Assembly: GCF_021654575.1 (NCBI RefSeq)
Contig: NZ_AP024488.1
Span: 3,929,501 to 3,993,500, forward strand
From: Desulfoluna limicola
Lineage (GTDB): Bacteria > Desulfobacterota > Desulfobacteria > Desulfobacterales > Desulfolunaceae
Length of the DNA: 64,000 nucleotides
Reading direction: 5' to 3'
A program made the position numbers and the translations under genes. The notes under the pieces were generated by a model, which had not been told where the DNA came from, did not search any database, and saw nothing but the letters and a program-made list of their open reading frames with translations. Positions 27,837 through 36,671 of this stretch are shown here, one piece after another. Position 1 is the stretch's first letter. The number at the start of each line of letters is the position of its first letter.

Positions 27837-28934
27837 TTCTTTCGCCTCGCCATCAGGGCCGATTCGATAAAGCGGTCGAGGGAGCCGTCCATAACGGCCT
27901 TGACGTTGCCGCTCTCCTCATCGGTGCGATGGTCTTTCACCATCTGGTAGGGGTGCATCACGTAGGAGCGAATCTGGCTTCCCCAGGCGATGTCGTCTTT
28001 GCTGTCGTGCATCTCCTGCATTTCAGCTTCCACTTTCTGCATCTCCACCTGGTAGAGCCGGGAACGAAGGACGTTCATGGCGATCTCCCGGTTGCGATGC
28101 TGGGAAGATTCCTGCTGGCACTGCACCACGATGCCTGTGGGAACGTGGGTAACACGCACGGCACTGCTCGTTTTGTTGACGTGCTGTCCACCGGCGCCAC
28201 TGGCACGAAAGACATCCACCCGCAGGTCTTTCTCCTGCACGTCGATCACGATCTCGTTGTCCACTTCGGGACAGACAAAAACGGACGAAAAGGAGGTCTG
28301 ACGTTTGCCGTTGGCATTAAAAGGCGAGATACGCACCAGGCGGTGCACACCGCTCTCCACCTTCAGGTACCCGAAGGCATTGGTACCCGTCACCGTAAAG
28401 GTGGCCCCTTTGATCCCAGCTTCATCTCCGGGCTGGTAATCCACCATGGCGACTTTAAACCCTTTGTGCTCACACCAGCGGGTGTACATGCGAAGCAGCA
28501 TCTCTGCCCAGTCCTGGGAATCGGTGCCCCCTGCGCCGGGGTTGATGGACACGATGGCGTTTCGATCGTCATCCTTTCCATCCAGCATCATCTCAACGGA
28601 GAGGCTCTTCAGCCGCTTGTCGATTGTATCGGCTTGGCGTGCCACCTCTTCAAGGGTCTCTGAGTCCCCCTCATCCAGGGCAAGCTCCAGCAGAAGTTCA
28701 CCGTCTTCGATGTCCCTCGTGAGCTCGTTCCAATTGGAAAAAAGGTTTGTCAGGTAGGACCGTTCCTTAAGAACGGTGGTGGTGGCGTCGGGATTGTTCC
28801 AGAAGTCCTTGTGGGAAACCTGGGCTTCAATTTCTTTTAGTCGGAACTCTTTGCCAGGCAGGTCAAAGACAACCTCCCAGCTGTCCCAGGCGAGTACTGA
28901 ACTCTCGAAAAGCCTGTTTCAACTCAATTGACAT
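27833..28934 (-). CDS. prfB: Peptide chain release factor 2, with programmed +1 frameshift
   Basis: Two segments. The first starts at ATG 28934 (AAGGAG 6-7 bases upstream) and reads 23 codons to an in-frame TGA at 28865-28863. A +1 shift at CTT-TGA-C continues as a 343-codon frame from 28864 to the stop at 27833, giving a 366-residue protein, normal for RF2. The shift site GGGAGGTTGTCTTTGAC has an SD-like GGAGG just upstream, as in E. coli. The product has the SPF stop-codon recognition tripeptide and GAGGQHVNKT for peptidyl-tRNA hydrolysis. RF2 levels thus regulate their own shift at UGA, which is established for the family. Linked to the downstream HD gene by ATGA. Confidence 0.97.
28863..28877 (-). 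other. RF2 programmed +1 ribosomal frameshift site
   Basis: On the minus strand: GGAGG, 4 bases, CTT, TGA, C. The ribosome pauses when RF2 is low, slips from CTT onto TTG-type alignment, and enters the +1 frame at GAC. The spacing of the SD-like sequence matches the E. coli site. Confidence 0.95.
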
Positions 28935-29359
28935 GATTATTCTCCTTAAAGTCTTGCCGTCAATGTCGTGGTGCCCTTAAAAACGTTAAACATAGAAATC
29001 TTTTGACGGGCACCACAGGGGAAAACGAGGTTCCCCGGCCGGGATACGTCCGGCTTCTCCTCTCTATCTACCATTGATCCTCATCCAGTGAAACCGTTTT
29101 TTCATGGTTTCCGTACGAGGCCCCAAACGCCTTAAAAACCGGAAAAACAAGGTCACTATTCAGCGCACGAAAAACAGCATCCGGGGTCCAGGGGATGATC
29201 CCCTGGACCCCAGATTGCGAGTGATCTCCCCCCTCGTTCCTCGGGGGGAGATCACTCGCGAAGGCGCCCAAACCAACAAACAAAACCTGTTTGTCGAACC
29301 CACCCTTTCAAATCAGGCAAAAGTTTGGCCCCCGGCAGGGGGAGCATTGAAGCCATTTT
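28935..29359. other. Intergenic region between prfB and lnt (minus-strand genes)
   Basis: 425 bases; it contains the composite repeat at 29177-29346 and a stretch (28950-29090) that probably carries the prfB promoter. No gene seen. Confidence 0.6.
29177..29346. repeat. Composite intergenic repeat: unit A (forward) + inverted unit B
   Basis: The most perfect hairpins of the family. Small hairpin GGGGTCCAGGGG / CCCCTGGACCCC (29183-29211). Long-hairpin arms GCGAGTGATCTCCCCC (29217-29232) and its exact complement at 29244-29259 around CTCGTTCCTCG. Then an inverted, degenerate unit B (CAAAACCTGTTTGTCG ... AAAAGTTTGGCC, CCCGGCAGGGGG) to 29345. The outer end is eroded (GCATCCGGGG). Confidence 0.9.
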
Positions 29360-30970
29360 CTAATCGTTCATAGCCCGGATACCACCGATCACAGGCCCCA
29401 GGAGAACGGTCAACCCGACACAAATCCAGGCAAAAAGATCCCCGAAGCGCACGTAGAGGCTCGTAAGGGTCATCACCGGCAGGGCCTCCACCCGCCACGC
29501 CTCTTCATACAGGGCAGTCGAGCTCAGAACCCGCCCTGCGGGCCCCACGAACCCGCTTATCCCGGTGTTGGCGCTGCGGGCCAGGGCACGGCGGGTCTCC
29601 ACAGCCCGAAAGCGAGCCATGTTAAAATGCTGAAAAGGGGCGCCGGAACGCCCGAACCAGGCGTCATTGGTAAGGTTGACGAGGAGGGTGGCCCCGGACC
29701 GGACCGACGCCACGGAGAGTTCGGGAAAAATCGACTCAAAACAGATCTGAACCCCCACCTGCCAGTCCCACCCTTTGATGGTATCCCCCTTGGTGCCCGC
29801 GGAAAAATTACCCGCCGAGACCACCAGGCGTTTCACGAAAAAAAGAAGTTTCTGAAACGGGATGTACTCCCCAAAGGGAACGAGGTGCACCTTGTCGTAG
29901 CTTCCGATGACCGCCCCCTGGGAGGTCACGGCATAGGCCCGGTTGTAGTAGTTCCAGTCCTCTCCTGCGCGTTCCGCGGCAGGGGCACCCAGAATCCAGT
30001 CACACTCACCTGCGGCCAGCCCTCTGTTCACCATGCGGGTTAAAAGACGATCGGCGGGGTGCAGATAATAAAAGGGAGTCGCTGTCTCGGGCCACACAAC
30101 CAGATCAGGGGCCTTGGAGAGGGCCTCTGCCGAAAGGCGCTGATAGGTCTCAATGGAAGAGAGTTGATAGGAGGTGTCCCACTTGACCCCCTGATCGATG
30201 TTTCCCTGGATGACTGCCACAGAAAGGGTGGGCGATTTTTCCTGGGCCTCCTCCACCTGCGTTATACGAAGGGTGCCATAGGCATAGGCCCCGACAACCA
30301 TGAGCCCGGCCACCCCCACTCCAACTATCGGCCCACCCCACCCGGCCGACCGATGCCAATCGGCCCGGTCCAGGACGCGGCGGACAAAAAGCGCCAAGGC
30401 CGCATTCACCAGGACCACGAGAAATGAAATCCCGTAGACCCCTGTGATATCGGCCAGCTGGATCAGGGCAAGGTGCTTGTGCTGGGTGTACCCGAGAAGG
30501 CCCCAGGGAAATCCGGTAAGGGCCTTGGTTCGAAGGTACTCCAGGGCGACCCAGAAGAGAGGGGCAAAACAGAGCACAAAAAGCCCGCCCCGTCGCCACC
30601 GGGCAAGCCCCCAGGCAAAAAGGCCCATGTACAGCCCGAGGTACAGGGAAAGCAGCACAAGGGCGGCGACGCCTGCAACCCAGGGGATACCGCCGTACTG
30701 GTGAATCGTACTCGCCACCCATCGCAACAGAACGAGAAAGTGAAGCACCCCGGTCAGGTACCCCACCCGAAAAGCCCGTTTCGGGGTCGTTTTGAGGGAG
30801 AGAACCATCAAGGGAACCAGCCCCACCCATGCCAGCTGGCCCATGTCAGGTCGAGGAAAAGAGAAGGTCAGCAATAAAGCACCGGCTGCGGCCCAGAAAA
30901 AATCCTGCCACACATTCAGTGTTTCGTCCCCTGTCCACCCTGCTGTCTCATTGGCAGTTGCCACCTGCAT
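29360..30970 (-). CDS. lnt: Apolipoprotein N-acyltransferase
   Basis: 536 residues from ATG 30970, preceded by GAGGAG at close spacing; a GTG at 30964 is an alternative. The frame extends upstream to 31105 without a plausible signal. Lnt acylates the N-terminal cysteine of lipoproteins in the inner membrane. N-terminal part has about six membrane helices; the nitrilase-like C-terminal domain has Glu in VVWPETATP, Lys in YDKVHLVPFGEY and the active Cys in VQICFES, matching the catalytic triad of the family, then a final membrane helix. It heads the minus-strand run with prfB, the HD gene, thiL and tatD. Confidence 0.93.
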   Translation of the reverse strand: MQVATANETAGWTGDETLNVWQDFFWAAAGALLLTFSFPRPDMGQLAWVGLVPLMVLSLKTTPKRAFRVGYLTGVLHFLVLLRWVASTIHQYGGIPWVAGVAALVLLSLYLGLYMGLFAWGLARWRRGGLFVLCFAPLFWVALEYLRTKALTGFPWGLLGYTQHKHLALIQLADITGVYGISFLVVLVNAALALFVRRVLDRADWHRSAGWGGPIVGVGVAGLMVVGAYAYGTLRITQVEEAQEKSPTLSVAVIQGNIDQGVKWDTSYQLSSIETYQRLSAEALSKAPDLVVWPETATPFYYLHPADRLLTRMVNRGLAAGECDWILGAPAAERAGEDWNYYNRAYAVTSQGAVIGSYDKVHLVPFGEYIPFQKLLFFVKRLVVSAGNFSAGTKGDTIKGWDWQVGVQICFESIFPELSVASVRSGATLLVNLTNDAWFGRSGAPFQHFNMARFRAVETRRALARSANTGISGFVGPAGRVLSSTALYEEAWRVEALPVMTLTSLYVRFGDLFAWICVGLTVLLGPVIGGIRAMND

Positions 30971-31555
30971 CTCTCCTCTTCGTAAGGGGGGCTTTCGCGT
31001 CAATCCCGGACAAAAGCAGCCCTGTTCCAATCCGAGCGCACCCGCGACCTGACGCCTTGTAAGGAATGCCCGCTCCCGTAGTAAAAAAGATTTCTCAGGT
31101 GCCAACTATTGACCAGAGCCCATGGCGTGTCAATGGGTTTTCCCCCGCCACGCCCCGTGAATTCCTCATAAGGGCGAGATGTTGGGCCTATATTTTATTT
31201 GAGATTTCACGGGTGGTATGGTAAAAATTATCAATACGATACGATCTCTACTGCTGAGGCCGCGGCCTATTCCTGGAAGAATCTCACACCGAACCTGCAT
31301 CAGACCAATTCCCAAACCCAAAGCCCGTATGACCGTCAACGCCTCAACGGGACCGAAGCCTCGACGCCGGGAACGAACAACCCCGCCAATTCCCGCAACA
31401 GGCGCAGCCCCATGTTCTGAGGCCATCCGATGAAAGGGTGTCACGGCGTGACGAACACCGTCCGGACCTGGCTACCAGAGGCCATGTCCGAACAACCCCT
31501 AAAAACCATCGCCACCACACCCTCTATCCTTATCTAATAGTCGAATAGGTGGATC
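30971..31555. other. Divergent intergenic region between lnt and the STAS gene
   Basis: 585 bases. Carries the promoters of lnt (minus) and of the STAS gene (plus). I could not identify either with confidence and see no conserved structure or intact gene; short frames present on both strands look like chance. Confidence 0.5.
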
Positions 31556-31873
31556 ATGAGCGAAATTATTCGAGATGAACGTCGTGTAACCATTCGCCCT
31601 GGACGCGATATTGTCGCCTCCATGGCCGGCGAGTTTCGCACCGAGTTGAATGGAGAGATCGCTGAAGAGCTGGAAGAACTGACCATCGACCTGAGTGATG
31701 TGGAAATGGTGGATTCCGTGGGGATTGGCGTCATCATCGCCACCCACAACACCCTGGACCAGCAGGGGGCCAAACTGAAGGTGATCAACATCGCCGAGGA
31801 CATCTACGGCCTCTTTACGACCATGCGCCTTGATCGACATTTCACCATTGAAAAAACAGGGAAAGCGTCCTGA
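31556..31873 (+). CDS. STAS-domain anti-sigma factor antagonist-like protein
   Basis: 105 residues, the length of a single STAS domain. The pattern matches SpoIIAA/RsbV: the LTIDLSDVEMVDSVGIGVIIATH region includes Ser54 in DSVGIG, the phosphorylation site in the family. In other bacteria the unphosphorylated form releases a sigma factor or other partner from an anti-sigma kinase. Its kinase or phosphatase is not in the window. AGGTGG lies about 5 bases upstream of ATG. Downstream lies a terminator shared with the opposite-strand tRNA-Pro. Confidence 0.9.
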   Translation: MSEIIRDERRVTIRPGRDIVASMAGEFRTELNGEIAEELEELTIDLSDVEMVDSVGIGVIIATHNTLDQQGAKLKVINIAEDIYGLFTTMRLDRHFTIEKTGKAS

Positions 31874-31958
31874 TATGTGGGGTGGAGAAAGCGGCGTCGA
31901 AGGATCCGCCGGCTGCCCCCAGGGGAGGTGAGGGGCCCTTTGTTTTAAGGTGCCTTCA

Positions 31959-31992
31959 AAAAACAAAAAACCACCCTGGGGAGGTGGTTTCA
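31959..31992 (-). terminator. Intrinsic terminator for tRNA-Pro
   Basis: On the minus strand AAACCACCTCC pairs with AGGGTGGTTT, then TTTTTTGTTTTTT follows. It begins about 8 bases after the tRNA's CCA end, and on the plus strand ends the STAS region. Confidence 0.9.
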
Positions 31993-31999
31993 AAAAAAC

Positions 32000-32076
32000 T
32001 GGTCGGGGCGGCAGGATTCGAACCTGCGACATCCTGCTCCCAAAGCAGGCGCGCTACCAGGCTGCGCTACGCCCCG
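32000..32076 (-). tRNA. tRNA-Pro (anticodon TGG), CCA encoded
   Basis: Cloverleaf on the minus strand: acceptor arms CGGGGCG / CGCCCCG, discriminator A, encoded CCA at 32000-32002; anticodon stem CCTGC / GCAGG with loop TTTGGGA (anticodon TGG); T arm GTTCGAATC. 77 nt including CCA. It is followed by a T-rich terminator. Confidence 0.97.
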
Positions 32077-32136
32077 TTACGATCGATGGGAAGCTAACAC
32101 AGTTGTCAGGTGGACGCAAGGGATAAAATCACAACT

Positions 32137-32826
32137 CTACCGCGAGAGAAATGCTTCGATTCCGGCGGCCACGGCCGCTGAGACCCGCCTGAGGTGTTCG
32201 GGGTTTTCAAGACGCCCTTCCTCCCGGGGGTTTGTGAGGTTTCCCACCTCTACAAGCACCATCGGCATTCTGGCACCCGTGGCAACCTTCAAGGGCACGC
32301 CCGAATAGCCAACCCCTTCATACCCGTCAAGGGTGGACAGGGAGCGTTTCATCACGGCGGCAAGGGCCTGACTCTCCGCAATATAAGGCCGATGCCCGGT
32401 GTCCCAGCCATCCTCCCCCTTGGGGGCCAGCACCCGCCCCCTTTTTTCCCGCTGAACGAAAAGGGCGATGCGGTTGGCATCCCGTGAAAGTCCCCCACCG
32501 GAGTGAAGGGAGAGCATGAGGTCACCGTGAAAGCTGTTGGCCAGCTCAGTCCGACGCACAACGGAGAGGCCCCGGTCCGACTCCCTCGTCAGACGAATAT
32601 CGTACAACACCCCCAGCTGACGTTTCACCTCCAGGGCCAGGGCCAGGGTGACGTCCTTCTCAGCGGCCCCATAAGAGCCGGTCACACCGGCATCCGCCCC
32701 CCCATGACCGGGGTCCAGGACAACCACGGGCCGAACATCTCCATAACCCCTTGAGGCAAAGAGCAGAACCATAACAAAGGCGGAAACCTGACACCAGCAT
32801 CGCCGCCCTCTTCTGTTTTTGAGCAT
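32137..32826 (-). CDS. N-acetylmuramoyl-L-alanine amidase (Amidase_3)
   Basis: 229 residues from ATG 32826, which places a signal peptide (basic start, then [14 protein letters not shown]) at the N terminus; the longer frame to 32898 adds an unlikely leader. Ami_3 fold: [10 protein letters not shown] (zinc His), EKDVTLALA (zinc Glu), SLHSGGG (zinc His) and [12 protein letters not shown] (catalytic Glu). It cleaves the amide between MurNAc and the peptide stem in the periplasm, as AmiC/CwlM relatives do. No AMIN or LysM domain is visible. Divergent from tig by 426 bases. Confidence 0.93.
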   Translation of the reverse strand: MLKNRRGRRCWCQVSAFVMVLLFASRGYGDVRPVVVLDPGHGGADAGVTGSYGAAEKDVTLALALEVKRQLGVLYDIRLTRESDRGLSVVRRTELANSFHGDLMLSLHSGGGLSRDANRIALFVQREKRGRVLAPKGEDGWDTGHRPYIAESQALAAVMKRSLSTLDGYEGVGYSGVPLKVATGARMPMVLVEVGNLTNPREEGRLENPEHLRRVSAAVAAGIEAFLSR

Positions 32827-33252
32827 TCCTTCACCCCTTTGACAACATTGCTGGGGGGATGAAACCCGAGAGGCCCCTCTCTTCCAGCCCTGCACCAATA
32901 GTATTTGACATTGCCTGAAAAATTTGTCTTTAATACACAGATTTAACCCAGGGGCCCCCGGAACCGCTCAAAGCAGAGATTCCAAGGCCCCTTCAGGCGT
33001 TCAACGTTGCCGGAAACTATAGCAAGATAACATGGCATTTGAACAGGAAAAAACATCCTTCAAGGAAGGCCTGGCTCAGGTCCATTCCAAGGGGTGACAA
33101 AGGTATTGAACAGGGCTGCACCCTAGCGCGGCCCATACGGGGATCCACCCTTTGCAGGCCAAAGGGTGGGGTAACGTCAGCAGCAATCAAGGCGCATGTC
33201 GCCCGCCCTATACCGGGCAGGCCAAAAGGGTGCCGAAGTGGAAAGGATCACA
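32827..33252. other. Divergent leader region between amidase gene and tig
   Basis: 426 bases. Near the tig start is a strong hairpin, CCACCCTTTG / CAAAGGGTGG (33145-33169), followed by a weaker one, GCCCGCCCTATACCGGGC (33202-33219). No T run follows either, so they look more like tig leader structure than terminators. Short frames from 33039 and from 33196 are not convincing. I found no known riboswitch or SRP/6S signature. Confidence 0.5.
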
Positions 33253-34590
33253 ATGCAAATTACTGTAGAAGACGTAAGCAGCGTCAAAAAGACTCTTCAT
33301 ATCGAAATTCCGAATGAAACCGTCGTCAGCGAACTGGATGCAGCTTACAACCAGCTGAAAAAGACCGCCAAGGTCAAGGGCTTCCGCCCCGGCAAGGCCC
33401 CCCGTTCCGTCCTGGAGCGCATGTATAAGAAGGATATCAACGGCGACGTCGTTTCCAAGCTGCTTCAGAACGCTCTCATGGAAGCAATCCGTGAAAAAGA
33501 GTACAACATCGTGGGCCAGCCCGAGCTGGTGGATGCCCCTGAGCTGGACCCCGCAACGTCCTTCAAGTTCACGGCTTCCGTTGAGCTCCGCCCTGAAATC
33601 GGCGAAGTCAACTTCAAAGAGATGAAGATCACCAAGACCCTCTACAAAGCCACCGACGAAGAGATCGACGCTCAGCTCCAGATGCTCCGTAAAAACGGCG
33701 CCAAGCGTGAGCCCATCGAAGAGGCGCGCCCCCTTGCCGACGGCGATTACGCCGTGCTGACCTACGAAGGGTTCAAAGAGGGCCAGCCCTTTGAGAACAC
33801 CCCCCTCGTTGAGAACCAGCAGATGAAGATCGGTGCCGCTGCCATGAGCAACCAGTTCGACGAGCAGCTCGTGGGCATGAACGCCGGGGATGAAAAAGAG
33901 TTCGAGATCACCTACGCCGACTCCTATGTCAACTCCAACCTGGCCGGCAACACCATCACCTTCAAGGTGAAGCTCAACCAGATTCTCGAAGAGATCCTCC
34001 CTGAGCTCACCGATGAATTTGCCCAGACCATGGGTCCCTTTGAGAGCCTGGCCGCCCTGAGAGACGAGATCGTCAAGAACCTCACCATGAACTACGAAAA
34101 GCGCATGGAGCAGGAGCTCAACGAGCAGGTTTTCTCCACCCTCATCGAGCGCCATGAGTTTGATGTTCCCGGCATCATGATCGAGTACGAGCTGGACGCC
34201 ATCTTAGCCGAAGCCGAGCGCGCCTTCCAGATGAACGGCATGAGCATCGAGCAGCTGGGCAAAAGCCGTGAAGAGCTTCGCGATCAGTACCGCGAGCTGG
34301 CCGAGAAGCAGGTGCGCCGCCACCTCCTTCTCGCCACCATCGTTCAGCAGGAAACCATGGAACTCTCCGACGAGGAACTGGAAGCCGGCTACGCTGACAT
34401 GGCCGCCATGGTCAACCAGCCGCTGGAAGCCATCCACGCGTTCTACCAGGCCAATCCTGATAAAATTGAGGTTTTGAAGCTCACCCTGCTTGAAAAAAAG
34501 GCAGTGCGTCTTATTATTGAAGGTAGCGACGTTGACGAAGTGGAACCGACACTCGAAAACGCCGATGCCGCGGAAGCGGACGAAGCGTAA
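33253..34590 (+). CDS. tig: Trigger factor
   Basis: 445 residues from ATG 33253 (AAGGA 6-7 bases upstream); the upstream extension to 33196 lacks a ribosome binding site. N-terminal ribosome-binding domain with the GFRPGKAP signature (residues 44-51), FKBP-type peptidyl-prolyl isomerase domain about 160-250 (YAVLTYEGF and [13 protein letters not shown]), then a helical C-terminal domain. It binds nascent chains at the ribosome exit tunnel and folds them. It begins the classic tig-clpP-clpX-lon protein-quality cluster. A short hairpin (GGCTGCCTGCAGGGCAGCC, 34611-34629) lies before clpP. Confidence 0.97.
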   Translation: MQITVEDVSSVKKTLHIEIPNETVVSELDAAYNQLKKTAKVKGFRPGKAPRSVLERMYKKDINGDVVSKLLQNALMEAIREKEYNIVGQPELVDAPELDPATSFKFTASVELRPEIGEVNFKEMKITKTLYKATDEEIDAQLQMLRKNGAKREPIEEARPLADGDYAVLTYEGFKEGQPFENTPLVENQQMKIGAAAMSNQFDEQLVGMNAGDEKEFEITYADSYVNSNLAGNTITFKVKLNQILEEILPELTDEFAQTMGPFESLAALRDEIVKNLTMNYEKRMEQELNEQVFSTLIERHEFDVPGIMIEYELDAILAEAERAFQMNGMSIEQLGKSREELRDQYRELAEKQVRRHLLLATIVQQETMELSDEELEAGYADMAAMVNQPLEAIHAFYQANPDKIEVLKLTLLEKKAVRLIIEGSDVDEVEPTLENADAAEADEA

Positions 34591-34649
34591 CGCCGAACCA
34601 GAAACCCAAGGCTGCCTGCAGGGCAGCCTTCACCAAGGAGGAGACACTC

Positions 34650-35264
34650 GTGCCACTTATCCCCATGGTAGTTGAGCAGACAAGCAGAGGTGAACGGTCG
34701 TACGACATCTATTCGCGACTTCTCAAAGACCGGATCATCATTCTCGGCACCGCCATCAACGACGAAGTCGCAAACCTGCTGGTGGCGCAGCTACTCTTCC
34801 TGGAGTCGGAAGATCCTGACAAGGACATCAACCTGTACATCAACTCCCCGGGGGGGTCTGTAACCGCCGGTATGGCCATCTACGACACCATGCAGTACAT
34901 CAAGCCGGAGATTGCCACAGTCTGTATCGGCCAAGCCGCCAGCATGGGAGCCCTGCTCCTCGGCGCGGGGGCTGCGGGAAAACGATACAGCCTTCCCAAC
35001 TCCCGCATCATGATTCACCAGCCGTTGGGTGGGGCCCAGGGACAGGCGTCGGATATCGAAATCCACGCCCGTGAGATTCTTCGCATGCGCGATGAGCTCA
35101 ACAATATCCTGGTCACCCACACAGGGCAGCCCTACGACAAAGTCCAGGTGGACACAGACAGAGATTTCTTCATGTCCGGCCTGGAAGCCAAGGAGTACGG
35201 CCTCATCGATCATGTCGTCAAGAACAGGGAAGATCTGGCGAACCTTGTAAAATCGGAGGAGTAA
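34650..35264 (+). CDS. clpP: ClpP serine protease, ATP-dependent
   Basis: 204 residues from GTG 34650 with AAGGAGGAG 8-9 bases upstream. Catalytic triad: Ser98 in QAASMGA, His123 in MIHQP, Asp172 in DRDFF. Tetradecameric barrel protease that works with ClpX (immediately downstream, 3 bases between stop and ATG). Same operon as tig by position, though the 59-base gap with its hairpin could tune the ratio. Confidence 0.97.
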   Translation: MPLIPMVVEQTSRGERSYDIYSRLLKDRIIILGTAINDEVANLLVAQLLFLESEDPDKDINLYINSPGGSVTAGMAIYDTMQYIKPEIATVCIGQAASMGALLLGAGAAGKRYSLPNSRIMIHQPLGGAQGQASDIEIHAREILRMRDELNNILVTHTGQPYDKVQVDTDRDFFMSGLEAKEYGLIDHVVKNREDLANLVKSEE

Positions 35265-35267
35265 TCC

Positions 35268-36512
35268 ATGACAAAACAATCGGACGGAAATGATAAGCTT
35301 TTCTGCTCGTTCTGCGGTAAAAACCAGAAGGAAGTTAAGAAGCTCATTGCCGGTCCCGCAGTGTATATCTGCGATGAATGCATCCAGCTCTGCAGCGAGA
35401 TCATTGAGGACGAAGGCATCAAGGAGCCCCAGAGCCCCGAGGTACTCCTGACCCCCAAGGAGATCAAGGAGCGCCTCGATGAGTATGTCATCGAGCAGGA
35501 CCGGGCCAAAAAGGTCCTCTCCGTTGCCGTCCGGAACCACTACAAGCGCCTGGATTCATCCATGAGCACAACGGACGTGGAGCTCCAGAAGAGCAACATC
35601 CTTCTTATCGGCCCCACCGGTTCAGGAAAGACCCTCCTGGCGCAGACCCTGGCCCGTTTTCTGGATGTGCCCTTCACCATCGCCGACGCCACCAGCCTCA
35701 CCGAAGCGGGTTATGTGGGCGAAGACGTGGAGAACATCATCCTCTCCCTGCTCCAGAACGCTGATTACGATGTGGAGCGTGCCGAGCGCGGCATCGTCTA
35801 CATCGATGAGATCGATAAGATCGCTCAGCGTTCCGACAACCCCTCCATCACCCGGGACGTCTCAGGTGAAGGGGTACAGCAGGCCCTTCTCAAGATCATT
35901 GAAGGGACGACGGCCAGTGTTCCGCCCAAGGGGGGAAGAAAGCACCCGCAGCAGGATTTTGTAAAGGTAAACACCAACAACATCCTCTTTATCTGCGGGG
36001 GCACCTTCACCGGGCTGGAAAAACTCGTCAAGAGCCGTACCGGCGAAAAGGCCCTGGGATTCGGTGCCACCGTTGCCAGCCGGGACGACAAGAGCCTCGG
36101 TGAACTCCTGAAGATGGTTCGACCGGAAGACCTCATCAAATTCGGACTTATCCCCGAATTTCTCGGACGCCTTCCGGTGATCGCCACCCTGAACGAGCTG
36201 GGTGAAGAGTCACTGATCAAGATCCTGACCCAGCCCAAAAACGCACTGATCAAGCAGTTCCAGAAACTGTTCGAGTTTGAGGACGTCAAGCTCCGGTTCA
36301 CCGATGACGCGGTCAAAGCCATTGCCCATGAAGCAGTGGAACGCAAATCCGGTGCACGCGGGCTCCGTGCCATCCTTGAACGGGCCATGCTTGATATCAT
36401 GTACGAGATTCCGTCCATGGAACACGTCAGCGAGTGCGTAGTAAATGAAGATGTGATCCTCCAGAAAGAGGAGCCCATCATTCTATACGAAACACCTCAG
36501 CAGCAGGCTTAG
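35268..36512 (+). CDS. clpX: ClpX ATPase, Clp protease specificity subunit
   Basis: 414 residues. N-terminal C4 zinc finger with Cys13, 16, 35 and 38; Walker A GPTGSGKT at 115-122; Walker [11 protein letters not shown]; and the ClpP-binding IGF-like loop later in the sequence (GFG near residue 263 is the candidate). Unfoldase that feeds substrates, including ssrA-tagged proteins, into ClpP. Start 3 bases after the clpP stop with GGAGG overlapping that stop. A strong hairpin follows at 36534. Confidence 0.97.
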   Translation: MTKQSDGNDKLFCSFCGKNQKEVKKLIAGPAVYICDECIQLCSEIIEDEGIKEPQSPEVLLTPKEIKERLDEYVIEQDRAKKVLSVAVRNHYKRLDSSMSTTDVELQKSNILLIGPTGSGKTLLAQTLARFLDVPFTIADATSLTEAGYVGEDVENIILSLLQNADYDVERAERGIVYIDEIDKIAQRSDNPSITRDVSGEGVQQALLKIIEGTTASVPPKGGRKHPQQDFVKVNTNNILFICGGTFTGLEKLVKSRTGEKALGFGATVASRDDKSLGELLKMVRPEDLIKFGLIPEFLGRLPVIATLNELGEESLIKILTQPKNALIKQFQKLFEFEDVKLRFTDDAVKAIAHEAVERKSGARGLRAILERAMLDIMYEIPSMEHVSECVVNEDVILQKEEPIILYETPQQQA

Positions 36513-36533
36513 CCCCAAGCTGTCCGGTTGAAT

Positions 36534-36561
36534 GCCCCCCGCACCGCAGGGTGCGGGGGGC
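36534..36561 (+). terminator. Strong G/C hairpin between clpX and lon
   Basis: Twelve-base perfect stem GCCCCCCGCACC / GGTGCGGGGGGC with a GCAG loop, 21 bases after the clpX stop. The sequence beyond (TCCGGTTTG) has no T run, so it may reduce or pause transcription, or protect the transcript, rather than terminate it. No convincing sigma-32 promoter seen before lon. Confidence 0.6.
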
Positions 36562-36671
36562 TCCGGTTTGATCGGCGACCCGTCCTGTCGGACCATGCCA
36601 GACTTCCCCTTAAGGCCGCCGGCCCTTCCTCCTCGACCCACACCCTTTCAGACGATGGTGAAGAAGCTCAG

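Noticed and set aside
28646..28864. A separate short gene upstream of the 270-codon prfB frame.
   Set aside because: The two frames join perfectly through the CTT-TGA-C shift site; it is one gene.
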